Source: Leifsonia shinshuensis (lineage in GTDB: Bacteria > Actinomycetota > Actinomycetes > Actinomycetales > Microbacteriaceae). Taken from it: 64,000 nt of DNA. Made by a program: the position numbers and the translations under genes. The notes beneath the pieces are model-generated. The model ran no database searches. It was not told the origin of the DNA and was given only the letters and a program-made list of their open reading frames with translations. Shown here piece by piece: positions 50,641-59,070 of this stretch. Position 1 is the first letter of the stretch, and each line of letters begins with the position of its first letter. Where the stretch lies: positions 2,480,001-2,544,000 of the forward strand of contig NZ_JAVDVK010000001.1 of NCBI RefSeq assembly GCF_031456835.1, written 5' to 3'.

Positions 50641-51426
50641 TCACTCCGCGGGCGGGAGGTCCTCGGCCGGGAGGTCCTCGGCGTGAAGGTCCGCGGGCGG
50701 CTGGTCCGCGGGCGGCCTGTCCGCGGGCGGCCGGTCGGAGGGCGGCCGGTCGCCGAGCACCTCGTCCACGATGGCGAGGAGCTCCGGCCGGGCGAGGATG
50801 CGGAAGTGGCCGCCCACGTCCAGTTCGATGTTGCGGGCGCCGTCCAGCCGGCTTCCGCCGGGGACGTGGGGGTCGAACCAGCCCCAGACGGACACGATCT
50901 GCGCGTTGACGGCGCGGCTGAGCGCGAGGCGGACGATGCCGGCGGTGTCGGGCATGAGGGCCCGCACGCTGGGCAGCGGGATGAAACGGGCGAGCGACGA
51001 GCCGGCGTACGGGGTGGCCACGGTGACAGCGGTGAGGATGCGCGGCCCGGAGTCGGGCATCCCCATCAGGTACTTGGCGACGAGCCCGCCCTTGCTGTGG
51101 GCGACGATGACGACGTCGCTCAGGTCGTGCTGTTCGAGGTGACGGTTCACGAGTGCCGCCGCCTCGGGCACGGACATGCGGTTGTCCTCGAGCGCGGTGA
51201 CGACGTGCACCGGGTGCCCGGCGGCGTGGATGTGCTGGGTCAGTGGGCGCAGGAAACGCCAGGTCTCGAAGATCCCGGGCAGCAGGACCACCGGGGCCTT
51301 GTGCCCCGCGCCCGCGACGAGCGCGTCGGGCGTGCTGCGGTCGAGCAGGGCACGCAGCTGGTAGCGGCCGGCGTAGAGGTAGTCGAGCACCACCACGCCG
51401 GCGCGCCGCAGCAGGGTGCGTTTCAT
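50641..51426 (-). CDS. Lipase-like alpha/beta hydrolase with repetitive C-terminal tail
   Basis: 261 residues. VVLLPGIFETWRFLRPL (oxyanion region), nucleophile elbow VIVAHSKGGLVAKYL with serine, and a late histidine in VGGHFRIL. Like PGAP1/triacylglycerol-lipase types, it may act on lipid esters. The last ~35 residues are a degenerate 5-residue repeat (PPADR/PPADQ/LPAED) from tandem 15-bp units between about 50645 and 50755. No signal peptide. ATG 51426 overlaps the stop of the upstream hydrolase (ATGA), so the two are coupled. Confidence 0.82.
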   Translation of the reverse strand: MKRTLLRRAGVVVLDYLYAGRYQLRALLDRSTPDALVAGAGHKAPVVLLPGIFETWRFLRPLTQHIHAAGHPVHVVTALEDNRMSVPEAAALVNRHLEQHDLSDVVIVAHSKGGLVAKYLMGMPDSGPRILTAVTVATPYAGSSLARFIPLPSVRALMPDTAGIVRLALSRAVNAQIVSVWGWFDPHVPGGSRLDGARNIELDVGGHFRILARPELLAIVDEVLGDRPPSDRPPADRPPADQPPADLHAEDLPAEDLPPAE

Positions 51427-52283
51427 CGGGTCGCGTCCGGTTCCGGCATCGCGTCTCGTCCCGGCGCCGCGTCCGCTTGCTGCGAGGCGTCGCTTCCGGG
51501 CGCCGCGACCAGGCTCGCGATGAGCTCTGCCGTGCGCCACGGCGCCCCGTGCATCACGAGGTGCGCGACGCCGGGCACCCGCGCGGCCCCGCCCCCGGAG
51601 CGCTCGGCGAGCGCATCCACCCAGCCGTCGCGGGCGATCGGGTCGCGTCCACCGCGCACCACGAGGGTGGGGACGCTCACCCGCTCGATCTCCCGTTCCG
51701 TCTCGTAGCCGAGCATGGCGGGGAGCGTCGCCAGGTACCAGCGGACGCCGCAGTGCAGGTAGTCGCCGATGACGATGCGGTTGCCGCGCGCGTCCTCACG
51801 GAGCGTGTCGAGGCCGAGCAGCGCACCGGCGCGGAGCGGATTGCGGTCGTCGGGCGCCATCACGGGTCCGAGCAGGGCGAGGGCGCGGACGAGGTCGGGG
51901 CGCCGGTCGGCCAGGCAGACGGCGACCTGCGTTCCCATCGAGTGCCCGACGATCACCGCTTCGGACACGCCGAGGCCGTCGAGCGCCCGGGCGACGGCGT
52001 CCGCGAACTCCTCGATGGAGAACCCGAGCCTCGGGCGCAGCGGGCGCGCCTTGCCGAAGCCCGGCAGGTCGACCGCGATCACGCGTCCCTCCTCGGCGAG
52101 CGCCGGCACCAGCCGCTCGAAGTACCGGGAGCTCACGCCGATGCCGTGGACCAGCACGAAGACGGGGCCCGCGCCGGCACTACGACCGGCGTCGCCACCG
52201 GTGTCCACCGTGACCACGGCTGCGGGTGTCGGCAGGGGGTCTCGGTCGGCGCTCACCCTCCCACGGTACTCACCCGCGGTCAC
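51423..52283 (-). CDS. Alpha/beta hydrolase
   Basis: 286 residues. FVLVHGIGVSSRYFERL, nucleophile elbow VIVGHSMGTQVAV with serine, acid in VVRGGRDPIARDGW and histidine in VPGVAHLVMHG give a complete Ser-Asp-His triad. Resembles BphD/MhpC-type and lactonase-like hydrolases; the substrate is unknown. The start is uncertain: GTG 52283 is the longest, GTG 52256 is also possible but its GGGAGG abuts it. The alcohol dehydrogenase ends 6 bp upstream, so the three genes probably form one operon. Confidence 0.8.
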   Translation of the reverse strand: MTAGEYRGRVSADRDPLPTPAAVVTVDTGGDAGRSAGAGPVFVLVHGIGVSSRYFERLVPALAEEGRVIAVDLPGFGKARPLRPRLGFSIEEFADAVARALDGLGVSEAVIVGHSMGTQVAVCLADRRPDLVRALALLGPVMAPDDRNPLRAGALLGLDTLREDARGNRIVIGDYLHCGVRWYLATLPAMLGYETEREIERVSVPTLVVRGGRDPIARDGWVDALAERSGGGAARVPGVAHLVMHGAPWRTAELIASLVAAPGSDASQQADAAPGRDAMPEPDATR

Positions 52284-52289
52284 GCCGCC

Positions 52290-53504
52290 TCACGCCGACG
52301 GGTCGAGGACGGTCTTCAGCCATCCCTCCTCGCGGCGGTCGAAGCTGCGGTAGGCCTCCAGCGCGTCCGTCGCCCCGACCTCCTGCGTGATGAAGCGCGT
52401 CGGATCGAACAGCCCGGCGGCCACCAGGTCGATCAGCGGTGGCGTCACGGCGCGGTGGTTGCAGTTGCCCATGCGGACGGTGAGGTTCTTGTTCATCGCC
52501 GCGCCGATCGGGTAGTGCGTGAGCTGCGGCGAGTACACGCCGATGATGCCGATGCGCCCCGCCTTCGCGACGGACTCGACGGCCCACTGCGAGACGAGGG
52601 TCGGCGCATCCCCCGGGACCCACTGGTCCTCCTGCACGTTCGTCTCGGGCGCGACCTCCTGCTGCGCCTCCTGGAACTCCGGCTCCTGCTCCTGCGTCTG
52701 CTCGGCCGCCGGCCCGCTCTTCGGGCGCTGCGCATCCACGCCGACGGCGTCGATCACCGCGTCGACACCGGCGCCCCGCGTCAGCTCGAGGATGGCGTCG
52801 ACCGGCGCCTCGGCGTTGAAGTCGATGATCTCGGCGTTCTGATCGAGCGCCTGAGCGAGGCGGGTCTCAATGCCGTCGACCGCGAACACGCGGCCGGCGC
52901 CCTGGCGGAACGCCGAGGCGATCGCGAGCTGACCCACGATGCCCGCACCGAAGACGGCAACGGTGTCGCCGCGCTTCACGGCGGCGAGCTCCGCACCGAA
53001 CCACGCGGTCGGGAAGATGTCCGACAGCAGGATGGCCTGCTCGTCGCTCACCGCCTCCGGCACCGGGATGAGCGTGTGCTGCGCCCACGGCACGCGGGCG
53101 TACTGCGCTTGAAGCCCGTTCACCGGGCCGGTCGTCTCCGGGCCGCCGAAGAATGACGTGCCCGCGGCCGGTCCGTTGGGATTGGCGACGTCGCATTGCG
53201 CCGTGTTGCCCGCGCGGCACTGCGGGCACACCCCGCAGGAGATGGTGGAGCACACGATCACGCGATCGCCGGGCGAGAAGCCGCGCACGGCATCCCCCAC
53301 CTCTTCGACCACGCCGACGGCCTCGTGACCGAGCACCGTGCCCGGCTTCATGCCCGCCATCGTGCCGCGGATCATGTGCAGGTCGGTGCCGCAGATCGCG
53401 CTCGTCGTGATGCGGACGATCGCATCCGTCGGCTCCTGGATGGTGGGGTCGGGTACATCGTCGAGCCGGATGTCTCCGACTCCGTGCCACACGATCGCCT
53501 TCAT
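52290..53504 (-). CDS. Zinc-dependent alcohol dehydrogenase with E/Q-rich insert
   Basis: 404 residues, MDR family. Catalytic zinc ligands are in CGTDLH and GHEAVG, the structural zinc cysteines in CGVCPQCRAGNTAQC, and the NAD fold in VAVFGAGIVGQLAIASAFRQ. It is closest to glutathione-independent formaldehyde-dehydrogenase-like and threonine-dehydrogenase-like MDRs. Residues ~262-297 are a low-complexity E/Q/P insert (QTQEQEPEFQEAQQEV), a segment that in related long MDRs is an ordered loop. Start ATG 53504. Divergent from the ChaB-like gene with 149 bp between. Confidence 0.87.
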   Translation of the reverse strand: MKAIVWHGVGDIRLDDVPDPTIQEPTDAIVRITTSAICGTDLHMIRGTMAGMKPGTVLGHEAVGVVEEVGDAVRGFSPGDRVIVCSTISCGVCPQCRAGNTAQCDVANPNGPAAGTSFFGGPETTGPVNGLQAQYARVPWAQHTLIPVPEAVSDEQAILLSDIFPTAWFGAELAAVKRGDTVAVFGAGIVGQLAIASAFRQGAGRVFAVDGIETRLAQALDQNAEIIDFNAEAPVDAILELTRGAGVDAVIDAVGVDAQRPKSGPAAEQTQEQEPEFQEAQQEVAPETNVQEDQWVPGDAPTLVSQWAVESVAKAGRIGIIGVYSPQLTHYPIGAAMNKNLTVRMGNCNHRAVTPPLIDLVAAGLFDPTRFITQEVGATDALEAYRSFDRREEGWLKTVLDPSA

Positions 53505-53653
53505 GTTCTCTCCTCCCGGTCGTTTCTCCAGACTGGCGCGACGGTACGCGCGACGGGCGGGGGTTCAGGAACCCGTTGAAAACCCGCGCAAGAGGCGTAG
53601 CTGTGGAGGAGAAGTACTAGCCCCACTCGCAGCGGAAGGAGTACCACAGGATC

Positions 53654-54055
53654 ATGCCCGCTTCACAGGAGCTCCCCTCGACGCTCGAACGGTCGGAGAA
53701 GCACGCTCAGGCGCTCTGGTCGAAGGCGCACGACTCGGCCGTGGAGGAGTACGGCGAGGGCGAGCGCGCCCACCGCACCGCGTTCTCCGCCCTCAAGCAC
53801 GAGTACGAGAAGGTCGGCGATCACTGGGAGCGCAAAGCGAAGAACGGCCCGTCCGACCGCAAGGCGGCGGGCGGACGCGGCACGCGCGCGAAAACCCAGG
53901 AGGGCGTGGATGCGAACGCCTCGAAGTCGCACCTGCTGGACGTCGCCAAGCGTCTGGACATCTCGGGCCGCACCCGCATGACCAAGGACGAGCTGGTCGA
54001 CGAGATCAAGAAGGCGAACCGCCGCGAGACGGCGGCGAAACGGAAGAAGAGCTGA
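53654..54055 (+). CDS. ChaB family protein with C-terminal Rho_N/SAP-like helix domain
   Basis: 133 residues. N-terminal ChaB domain (LPSTLERSEKHAQALWSKAH, where the usual LP-X4-K/S-X2-A-Q pattern is kept) and a C-terminal lysine-rich helical part (SKSHLLDVAKRLDISGRTRM then TKDELVDEIKKAN) resembling a Rho-N or SAP-type nucleic-acid-binding fold. ChaB was named for a calcium/proton antiporter regulator, but in Gram-positives its role is unclear; the fused form suggests a DNA- or RNA-binding stress protein. A purine-rich site (AGCGGAAGGAG) precedes ATG 53654. It is followed by a tiny membrane protein gene 1 nt after the stop. Confidence 0.8.
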   Translation: MPASQELPSTLERSEKHAQALWSKAHDSAVEEYGEGERAHRTAFSALKHEYEKVGDHWERKAKNGPSDRKAAGGRGTRAKTQEGVDANASKSHLLDVAKRLDISGRTRMTKDELVDEIKKANRRETAAKRKKS

Positions 54056-54056
54056 C

Positions 54057-54230
54057 ATGGGCGATGTGATCGCGTTCATCCTGTGCTTCCTGCTGTTCCT
54101 GGTGGGGATCTTCCTGCTGGGACTGGCGGACACCCTCCCGGCGTTCCAGGGCCTCGTGTTCTTCGCGGGCATCCTGTGCATCGCGCTGTCGTTCGGCATC
54201 CCGGTGCACGTGCTGGGACACGCCGACTGA
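54057..54230 (+). CDS. 57-residue two-helix membrane protein
   Basis: Short frame beginning MGDVIAFILCFLLFLVGIFL and ending HVLGHAD. Two hydrophobic helices (about 5-23 and 29-50) joined by LADTLPAFQG. The ATG lies 1 nt after the ChaB-like stop, with purine-rich AAGAAGAG upstream, so it is very likely co-translated. Similar small membrane proteins are frequent in Microbacteriaceae; no function is known. Confidence 0.65.
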   Translation: MGDVIAFILCFLLFLVGIFLLGLADTLPAFQGLVFFAGILCIALSFGIPVHVLGHAD

Positions 54231-54281
54231 GGGTTGCCCGGCAGGGTGTGCAGGACGCTCGCGATCACGGGACGCCCGGGG

Positions 54282-54287
54282 TAGCGT
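54282..54287 (+). promoter_or_regulatory. Leaderless-type -10 box of the AraC gene
   Basis: TAGCGT, exactly 6 nt before ATG 54294. No ribosome site in the 6-nt gap; -35 not recognisable. Confidence 0.5.
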
Positions 54288-54293
54288 GGAGCG

Positions 54294-55235
54294 ATGGCTG
54301 ACTTCACCCGGCTGCACAGCCGGACGTCGGAGCCGGCGGAGGCCGATGCACTTCTCGCCGCCGCGGGCGGCCGGTTCGCGTTCGCCTCGGAGCCCGACGG
54401 CGGCTTCTCGTTCGCGGTCGATCAGGCGGTCGACCCGTCGTTCTCGATCGGCCAGTTCAGCATCGGCGGCGAGTGGGAGGCGTCCGGCGACTTCGACGAC
54501 ATCGTCATCGTCAATGTGACGCGCGGCAGCTACCTGTGGGACATCGACGGGAAGCGGGGCGTCGCACCCGGTTCGCCGTTCCTCATCCGGCCCGGGCACG
54601 ACTTCACCTGCTTCGCCGAGGATGCCGACATCGTCGACATCTTCCTCCCGCCGGCGATGCTGCAGGATGTGGCGCGCACCACGTACGGGGACGAGGACCT
54701 GACCGTGGTGTTCGACGGTCCGGAGACGACCAGTCCGCGCCACGCCGCCTACATGATGACCGCCGCGACGGTGGCCGCCGAGTACGTGCAGTCGGGCACG
54801 TTCCGCCACCCGCTGGTGCGCGCGAGCCTGTTCCACACCCTCTCGATGGCGGCGCTGCAATGCTTCCCGCTCAACGGCGACCCACGGGAGCGGCCGTTGA
54901 GCCCCGCCGGTCAGCGCGAGACGTACCGCGCCGCGGTCCGCTTCATCGAGGACCACGCGTCGCTCCCGATCACGGTGACGGACATCGCGGGCGCGGTCGG
55001 CGCGACGATCGCCCAGCTGAACTCCTCGTTCCGCTCGCACGGCGGCACCGGCGCGCGTGCCCACCTGCAGACGGTCCGGCTGTCGGCCGCACGGACCGAC
55101 CTCCTGGTCTCCGACCCCGTGACCACCGATCTGACCGACCTGGCCGCGCGGTGGGGGTTCCCCGACGCGGACCGGTTCACGCGCCGCTACCGTGAGCAGT
55201 ACGGAGAGGCGCCCGCGGCGACTCTCGCGCGCTGA
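54294..55235 (+). CDS. AraC family transcriptional regulator
   Basis: 313 residues. A ~190-residue N-terminal cupin-like sensor domain (IVNVTRGSYLWDIDGKRG; PFLIRPGHDFTCFAE) and a C-terminal double helix-turn-helix (ITVTDIAGAVGATIAQLNSS; the second recognition region WGFPDADRFTRRYREQYGEA). The second HTH has the usual GFxxxxxFxRxxxxxxGxxP pattern; the first is slightly diverged. It probably controls the MFS gene that follows 53 bp downstream, or the neighbouring stress genes; the ligand is unknown. Confidence 0.88.
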   Translation: MADFTRLHSRTSEPAEADALLAAAGGRFAFASEPDGGFSFAVDQAVDPSFSIGQFSIGGEWEASGDFDDIVIVNVTRGSYLWDIDGKRGVAPGSPFLIRPGHDFTCFAEDADIVDIFLPPAMLQDVARTTYGDEDLTVVFDGPETTSPRHAAYMMTAATVAAEYVQSGTFRHPLVRASLFHTLSMAALQCFPLNGDPRERPLSPAGQRETYRAAVRFIEDHASLPITVTDIAGAVGATIAQLNSSFRSHGGTGARAHLQTVRLSAARTDLLVSDPVTTDLTDLAARWGFPDADRFTRRYREQYGEAPAATLAR

Positions 55236-55276
55236 TGCGCAGTCCACGGCGCTGACGAAGGAACCGTCCGGGTTCG

Positions 55277-55282
55277 TAGAAT
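55277..55282 (+). promoter_or_regulatory. Leaderless-type -10 box of the MFS gene
   Basis: TAGAAT, exactly 6 nt before ATG 55289. TGACGA about 18 nt further upstream is a possible -35. Confidence 0.5.
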
Positions 55283-55288
55283 CCCCGG

Positions 55289-56485
55289 ATGGATGTGCGG
55301 CGCCCCTTCGCCCTGTTGTGGATCTCGCAGGCGCTCTCGCAGTTCGGGACGAGCGTCTCGTCGCTGGCGTACCCGCTCCTCATCCTGGAGCTGACGGGAT
55401 CGGCGGCGCAGGCCGGTCTCGTCGGCGCGGTGGTCGCCGTCGCGGGACTGGTGACACGCCTCCCCGCGGGGTCGCTGGCCGACCGGCGGCCGCCGCGCCC
55501 GCTCATGCTCGCTGCCGACGCCGCCCGGGCGATCCTCCTCGCCGTGCTCGCCGTGTCCGTCTCCGCCGGGCTGGCGGGTATCGGGCCCGTGCTGGTCGTC
55601 GTCGGCCTCGAGGTCTGCGCCGGAGCGGTGTTCGGGCCGGCCGAGTTCCGTCTGCTCCGCGCGATCAGCGCACCGGAGGAACGGGCCATCGCGGTCGGGC
55701 GGATGCAGTCCCGCTCCCAGCTGGCCGGGCTCCTCGGACCACTGGCGGGAGGGGTGCTCTTCGGGATCGCGCCCTGGCTGCCGTTCGCCGTCGACGCGCT
55801 GAGCTACGCCGCCTCGTTCGCCCTGGTCGCGGCCCTGCCGAGGGCGGCGTCCTCGGTGGACTCCGGTGCGGGCGCCGTCCCGGGCCGAGAACGGAAGTCC
55901 GCCTGGCGCTGGCTGCGTCGCGACGGCTTCCTCCTCCCGGCCGCCCTGTGGGTCGCCGCGCTGACTGCGACCTTCTCGGCGGTCGGCCTCATCGTGATCG
56001 TCGTCGCCCAGGACCGCGGGGCGGGCAGCGCAGCCATCGGTCTGATGTCGAGCATCAGCGCCGCCGGAGGCCTGGCGGGCGCGCTGCTCACCCCGGCCAT
56101 CCAGCGGCGGCTCCGGCCGGGCGCCGTCTTCCGCCTCGCCGCGCTCGTCGACACCGCCGCCACCGTCGCCCTGCTGCCCCTGCAGTCGCCGGTGCTGATC
56201 GGGGTCGCGGGGGCGGTCGCCTTCTTCTCCGCGCCCGTTGTCGCGGCGTCGCTGTTCGGGGAGGTGTCCGTGCGCGTCCCTGACGCGCTCGTCGGGCGTG
56301 CGCAGTCGAGCATGGTGCTGGTGGTCGGGCTGCTGGCGCCGGTGACGCCGGTGCTCGCGGGGCTCGTGCTCGACCGCTCCGGCTCGACCGGCGGCATCAT
56401 CGCCTGCGCGACGGTCTTCGCCGTGCTCACGGTGGTGTCGCTCGTCCTCCCCGCGTTCCGGCGTGCAGCGGCGGACGCGCGCTGA
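55289..56485 (+). CDS. MFS transporter (MFS_3/enterobactin-exporter-like)
   Basis: 398 residues, ~12 hydrophobic segments. The N-terminus RRPFALLWISQALSQFGTSV and the loop AGSLADRRPPRPLMLAADAA are typical of the small exporters of the EntS/MFS_3 type, which pump siderophores or macrolide-type compounds. The substrate is not predictable. Preceded by the AraC regulator in the same direction; probably leaderless. The next gene has its own ribosome site 47 bp downstream. Confidence 0.87.
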   Translation: MDVRRPFALLWISQALSQFGTSVSSLAYPLLILELTGSAAQAGLVGAVVAVAGLVTRLPAGSLADRRPPRPLMLAADAARAILLAVLAVSVSAGLAGIGPVLVVVGLEVCAGAVFGPAEFRLLRAISAPEERAIAVGRMQSRSQLAGLLGPLAGGVLFGIAPWLPFAVDALSYAASFALVAALPRAASSVDSGAGAVPGRERKSAWRWLRRDGFLLPAALWVAALTATFSAVGLIVIVVAQDRGAGSAAIGLMSSISAAGGLAGALLTPAIQRRLRPGAVFRLAALVDTAATVALLPLQSPVLIGVAGAVAFFSAPVVAASLFGEVSVRVPDALVGRAQSSMVLVVGLLAPVTPVLAGLVLDRSGSTGGIIACATVFAVLTVVSLVLPAFRRAAADAR

Positions 56486-56531
56486 TGTCAGCCCCCTCCC
56501 GGAGCAGCGGCCCGCGGTGTACCGAGGAGGT

Positions 56532-58004
56532 ATGGATCACGACGAAGCCCCCGTGCTGGACGCCCTCGCCGACTACCACCGCCTGGATCGCTACGGCTTC
56601 ACGCCGCCCGGCCACCGCCAGGGCCGCGGCGCTGACGAGCGGGTGAACGCGGTCCTCGGCGGAGCGCTCCGGGAGGACGTGCTCGCGACCGCGGGGCTCG
56701 ACGACCGGAAGTCCTCCAACGGCTACCTCTCGAAGGCCGAGGAGCTGATGGCCGACGCGGTCGGGGCCGATCGTGCGTTCTTCTCCACGTGCGGCAGCTC
56801 GCTGTCGGTGAAGGCGGCCATCCTCGCCGTCACCCGCGGCGAGGGCGAGCTGATCATCGGACGTGACGCCCACAAGTCGACCATCGCCGGCCTCGTCCTC
56901 TCCGGCCTCCAGCCGCGGTGGGCGTCGCCCCGCTACGACGAGGAGCAGCACATCGCGCATCCACCCGGACCCGACGAGTTCGAGCGGATGTGGCAGCGCT
57001 ACCCCGACGCGTCGGCCGCCGTCGTCACCAGCCCGACGCCCTACGGCACCTGCGCGGACCTCCGCGCGATCGTGGAGATCTGCCACTCCCGCGGCAAACC
57101 GGTGATCGTCGACGAGGCGTGGGGCGCGCACCTGCCGTTCCACGACGACCTGCCGACGTGGGCGATGGATGCGGGCGCCGACATCTGCGTCGTCAGCGTG
57201 CACAAGATGGGCATCGGCTTCGAGCAGGGTTCGGTCTACCACCTGCAGGGATCGCTGGTCGACCCGGTCCGGCTGTCGCAGTGCGCCGACGTTCTCGCCA
57301 CGACGAGTTCGAATGTGCTGCTCTACGCGGCGATCGACGGCTGGCGCCGCCAGATGGTGCAGCACGGCACCGAACTGCTGACGGACGCGCTGGCGCTGAC
57401 CGAGCGGACTCGCGCGGCGATCGAGCGCATCCCGGGGCTGCACGTGCTGCGGGATGAGCTGCTCGCCGAGGAGGCGTCGCACGACCTCGACCCGCTGCAC
57501 GTCCTGATCGACGTGCAGGGGCTCGGCGTCTCGGGCTACCAGGTGGCGGACTGGCTGCGCGCCGAGCACCGGCTGGATGTGGGCATCAACGACCACCGGC
57601 GCGTGGAGGCGGTGATCTCGACCGCCGACGACGAGCAGACGACGAAGCGGCTCCTGGACGCGCTCGAGGCCCTGCCTGACGCTGCGGAGTCGATGCCCGC
57701 ACCGAGCCCGGTATCGCTGCCGTCGAAGGCCGACCTCCGGCCGGTCATGGCGTCCCTGCCCCGCGACGCCTTCTTCGGCCCGGTCGAGACCGTGCCTGCC
57801 GGCGAGGCCGCCGGTCGCATCGCCGCCGAGCAGGTGACGCCCTACCCGCCGGGCATCCCGGCGCTGCTGCCCGGCGAGGTGATCAACAGCGCGGTCGTGG
57901 ACTACCTGCGCACCGGGCTGGCGGCGGGAATGGTCATCCCGGATGCGGCGGACGCGAGCCTCGAGACCTTCCGAGTGGCCCGGAGCCTGCCGCATCCGGA
58001 GTGA
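56532..58004 (+). CDS. Orn/Lys/Arg decarboxylase family PLP enzyme
   Basis: 490 residues, fold-type I aminotransferase-like decarboxylase of the short (~480-residue) class found in Gram-positives. FFSTCGSSLSVKAAILAVTR, DEAWGAHLPFH (PLP aspartate) and the Schiff-base lysine in SVHKMGIGFEQGSVY are clear; the C-terminal domain has RIAAEQVTPYPPGIP, the family motif. It makes a diamine (cadaverine, putrescine or agmatine) from a basic amino acid, consuming a proton; the exact substrate is open. ATG 56532 has GAGGAGG 5-6 nt upstream. No amino-acid/diamine antiporter is adjacent. Confidence 0.9.
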   Translation: MDHDEAPVLDALADYHRLDRYGFTPPGHRQGRGADERVNAVLGGALREDVLATAGLDDRKSSNGYLSKAEELMADAVGADRAFFSTCGSSLSVKAAILAVTRGEGELIIGRDAHKSTIAGLVLSGLQPRWASPRYDEEQHIAHPPGPDEFERMWQRYPDASAAVVTSPTPYGTCADLRAIVEICHSRGKPVIVDEAWGAHLPFHDDLPTWAMDAGADICVVSVHKMGIGFEQGSVYHLQGSLVDPVRLSQCADVLATTSSNVLLYAAIDGWRRQMVQHGTELLTDALALTERTRAAIERIPGLHVLRDELLAEEASHDLDPLHVLIDVQGLGVSGYQVADWLRAEHRLDVGINDHRRVEAVISTADDEQTTKRLLDALEALPDAAESMPAPSPVSLPSKADLRPVMASLPRDAFFGPVETVPAGEAAGRIAAEQVTPYPPGIPALLPGEVINSAVVDYLRTGLAAGMVIPDAADASLETFRVARSLPHPE

Positions 58005-58007
58005 CCG

Positions 58008-58889
58008 TCACTCCTTGTTGAGCTTGTCCTGGACGGCGCCGGCGACCTTCTCGACGGTGTTGGGCAGCTCCGTCGTCCCGTAGAAGCGGGAGTCCGGGTG
58101 CGTGGGCGGCGGCATCGGCACCGTAGCTTGCGGCCCGTCGAGGTAGGTGAACTCCCCCTTGCCGTCGGGCGTCGGACCGCTCGCCCAGCGTCCCTCGGCG
58201 GCCGCCGCGCCGTCCGAGAAGTTGATGTACTCGTACGCCACGTCGCGGTCCTCCTTGCTGAGCGGGAAGTTGCTCGGGACCGGCAGGTCCTCGGTGCCCT
58301 CCTCGCGAAGCTCGGCGGCGGCGGCGATCCACTGGTTCTGGTGCATCGTGTCCCGGGCGAGGAGGAACGAGAGGAGGTCCCGCACCCCTGCGTCGTCGGT
58401 CATGTGGTAGAGCCGGGCGACCTGGAGACGGCCCTGCATCTCCGCGTTCGCGTTGGCGGTGAAGTCGGCGAGCAGGTTGCCGCTGGCGGTGATGAAGCTG
58501 CCCTGCCAGGGGTTCCCGTTGCTGTCGACCGGGCGCGCTCCCGCGCCTGCGACGATGGCGTGCTGCACATCGGTCCCGCCCACGACGGCGGCGACGACCG
58601 GGTCGTCCTGGACGGCGTCCTCCGTGATCCCGAGCGGGGACTTCTCCAGCAGCTGGGCGATCATGACCGCCAGCATCTCGACGTGACCGAACTCCTCGGC
58701 CCCGATCCCGTACAGCAGGTCGCGGTACTTGCCCGGGATGTGGGCGTTCCAGGCCTGGAAGCCGTACTGCATCGCCACGGTGATCTCGCCGTACTGGCCG
58801 CCGAGCACCTCCTGCAGTTTGCGTGCGTAGACCGCGTCCGGCTTGTCCGGCTTCCCGGTGTGCTGCATCTCCTGACGGTGGAAGAACAT
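58008..58889 (-). CDS. Manganese catalase
   Basis: 293-residue dinuclear-manganese catalase breaking down hydrogen peroxide in the cytoplasm. The ferritin-like four-helix bundle carries the metal ligands: the glutamate in GGQYGEITVAMQY, the E-X2-H pair in GAEEFGHVEMLA, and the second E and H in ANAEMQGRLQVARL and LLARDTMHQNQW. C-terminal lid: SRFYGTTELPNTVEK. ATG 58889 has AAAGGGG upstream. Convergent with the decarboxylase gene with 3 bp between stops. Confidence 0.93.
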   Translation of the reverse strand: MFFHRQEMQHTGKPDKPDAVYARKLQEVLGGQYGEITVAMQYGFQAWNAHIPGKYRDLLYGIGAEEFGHVEMLAVMIAQLLEKSPLGITEDAVQDDPVVAAVVGGTDVQHAIVAGAGARPVDSNGNPWQGSFITASGNLLADFTANANAEMQGRLQVARLYHMTDDAGVRDLLSFLLARDTMHQNQWIAAAAELREEGTEDLPVPSNFPLSKEDRDVAYEYINFSDGAAAAEGRWASGPTPDGKGEFTYLDGPQATVPMPPPTHPDSRFYGTTELPNTVEKVAGAVQDKLNKE

Positions 58890-59070
58890 TCGCGGTTTCC
58901 CCTTTCTGGTTGGTGCTTCCAGAGGAGCCCCGGAATCGGGATGACCCCAGCCGTTGACAGTCCGGTGGGCCGGGCGATTAATGGGCGTCAGTTTCGTGCC
59001 CGCCATCCAGCCGGGCCTGCTGGGTAGCATGGTCCCCGATCCGATGTCCGGAAGACTGGAGGGGGAAGCA

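Noticed and set aside
50645..50755. Intergenic repeat array at the end of the lipase-like gene
   Set aside because: The 15-bp units are inside the reading frame and code for the PPAD/PAED tail, so they are a coding minisatellite and not a separate element.
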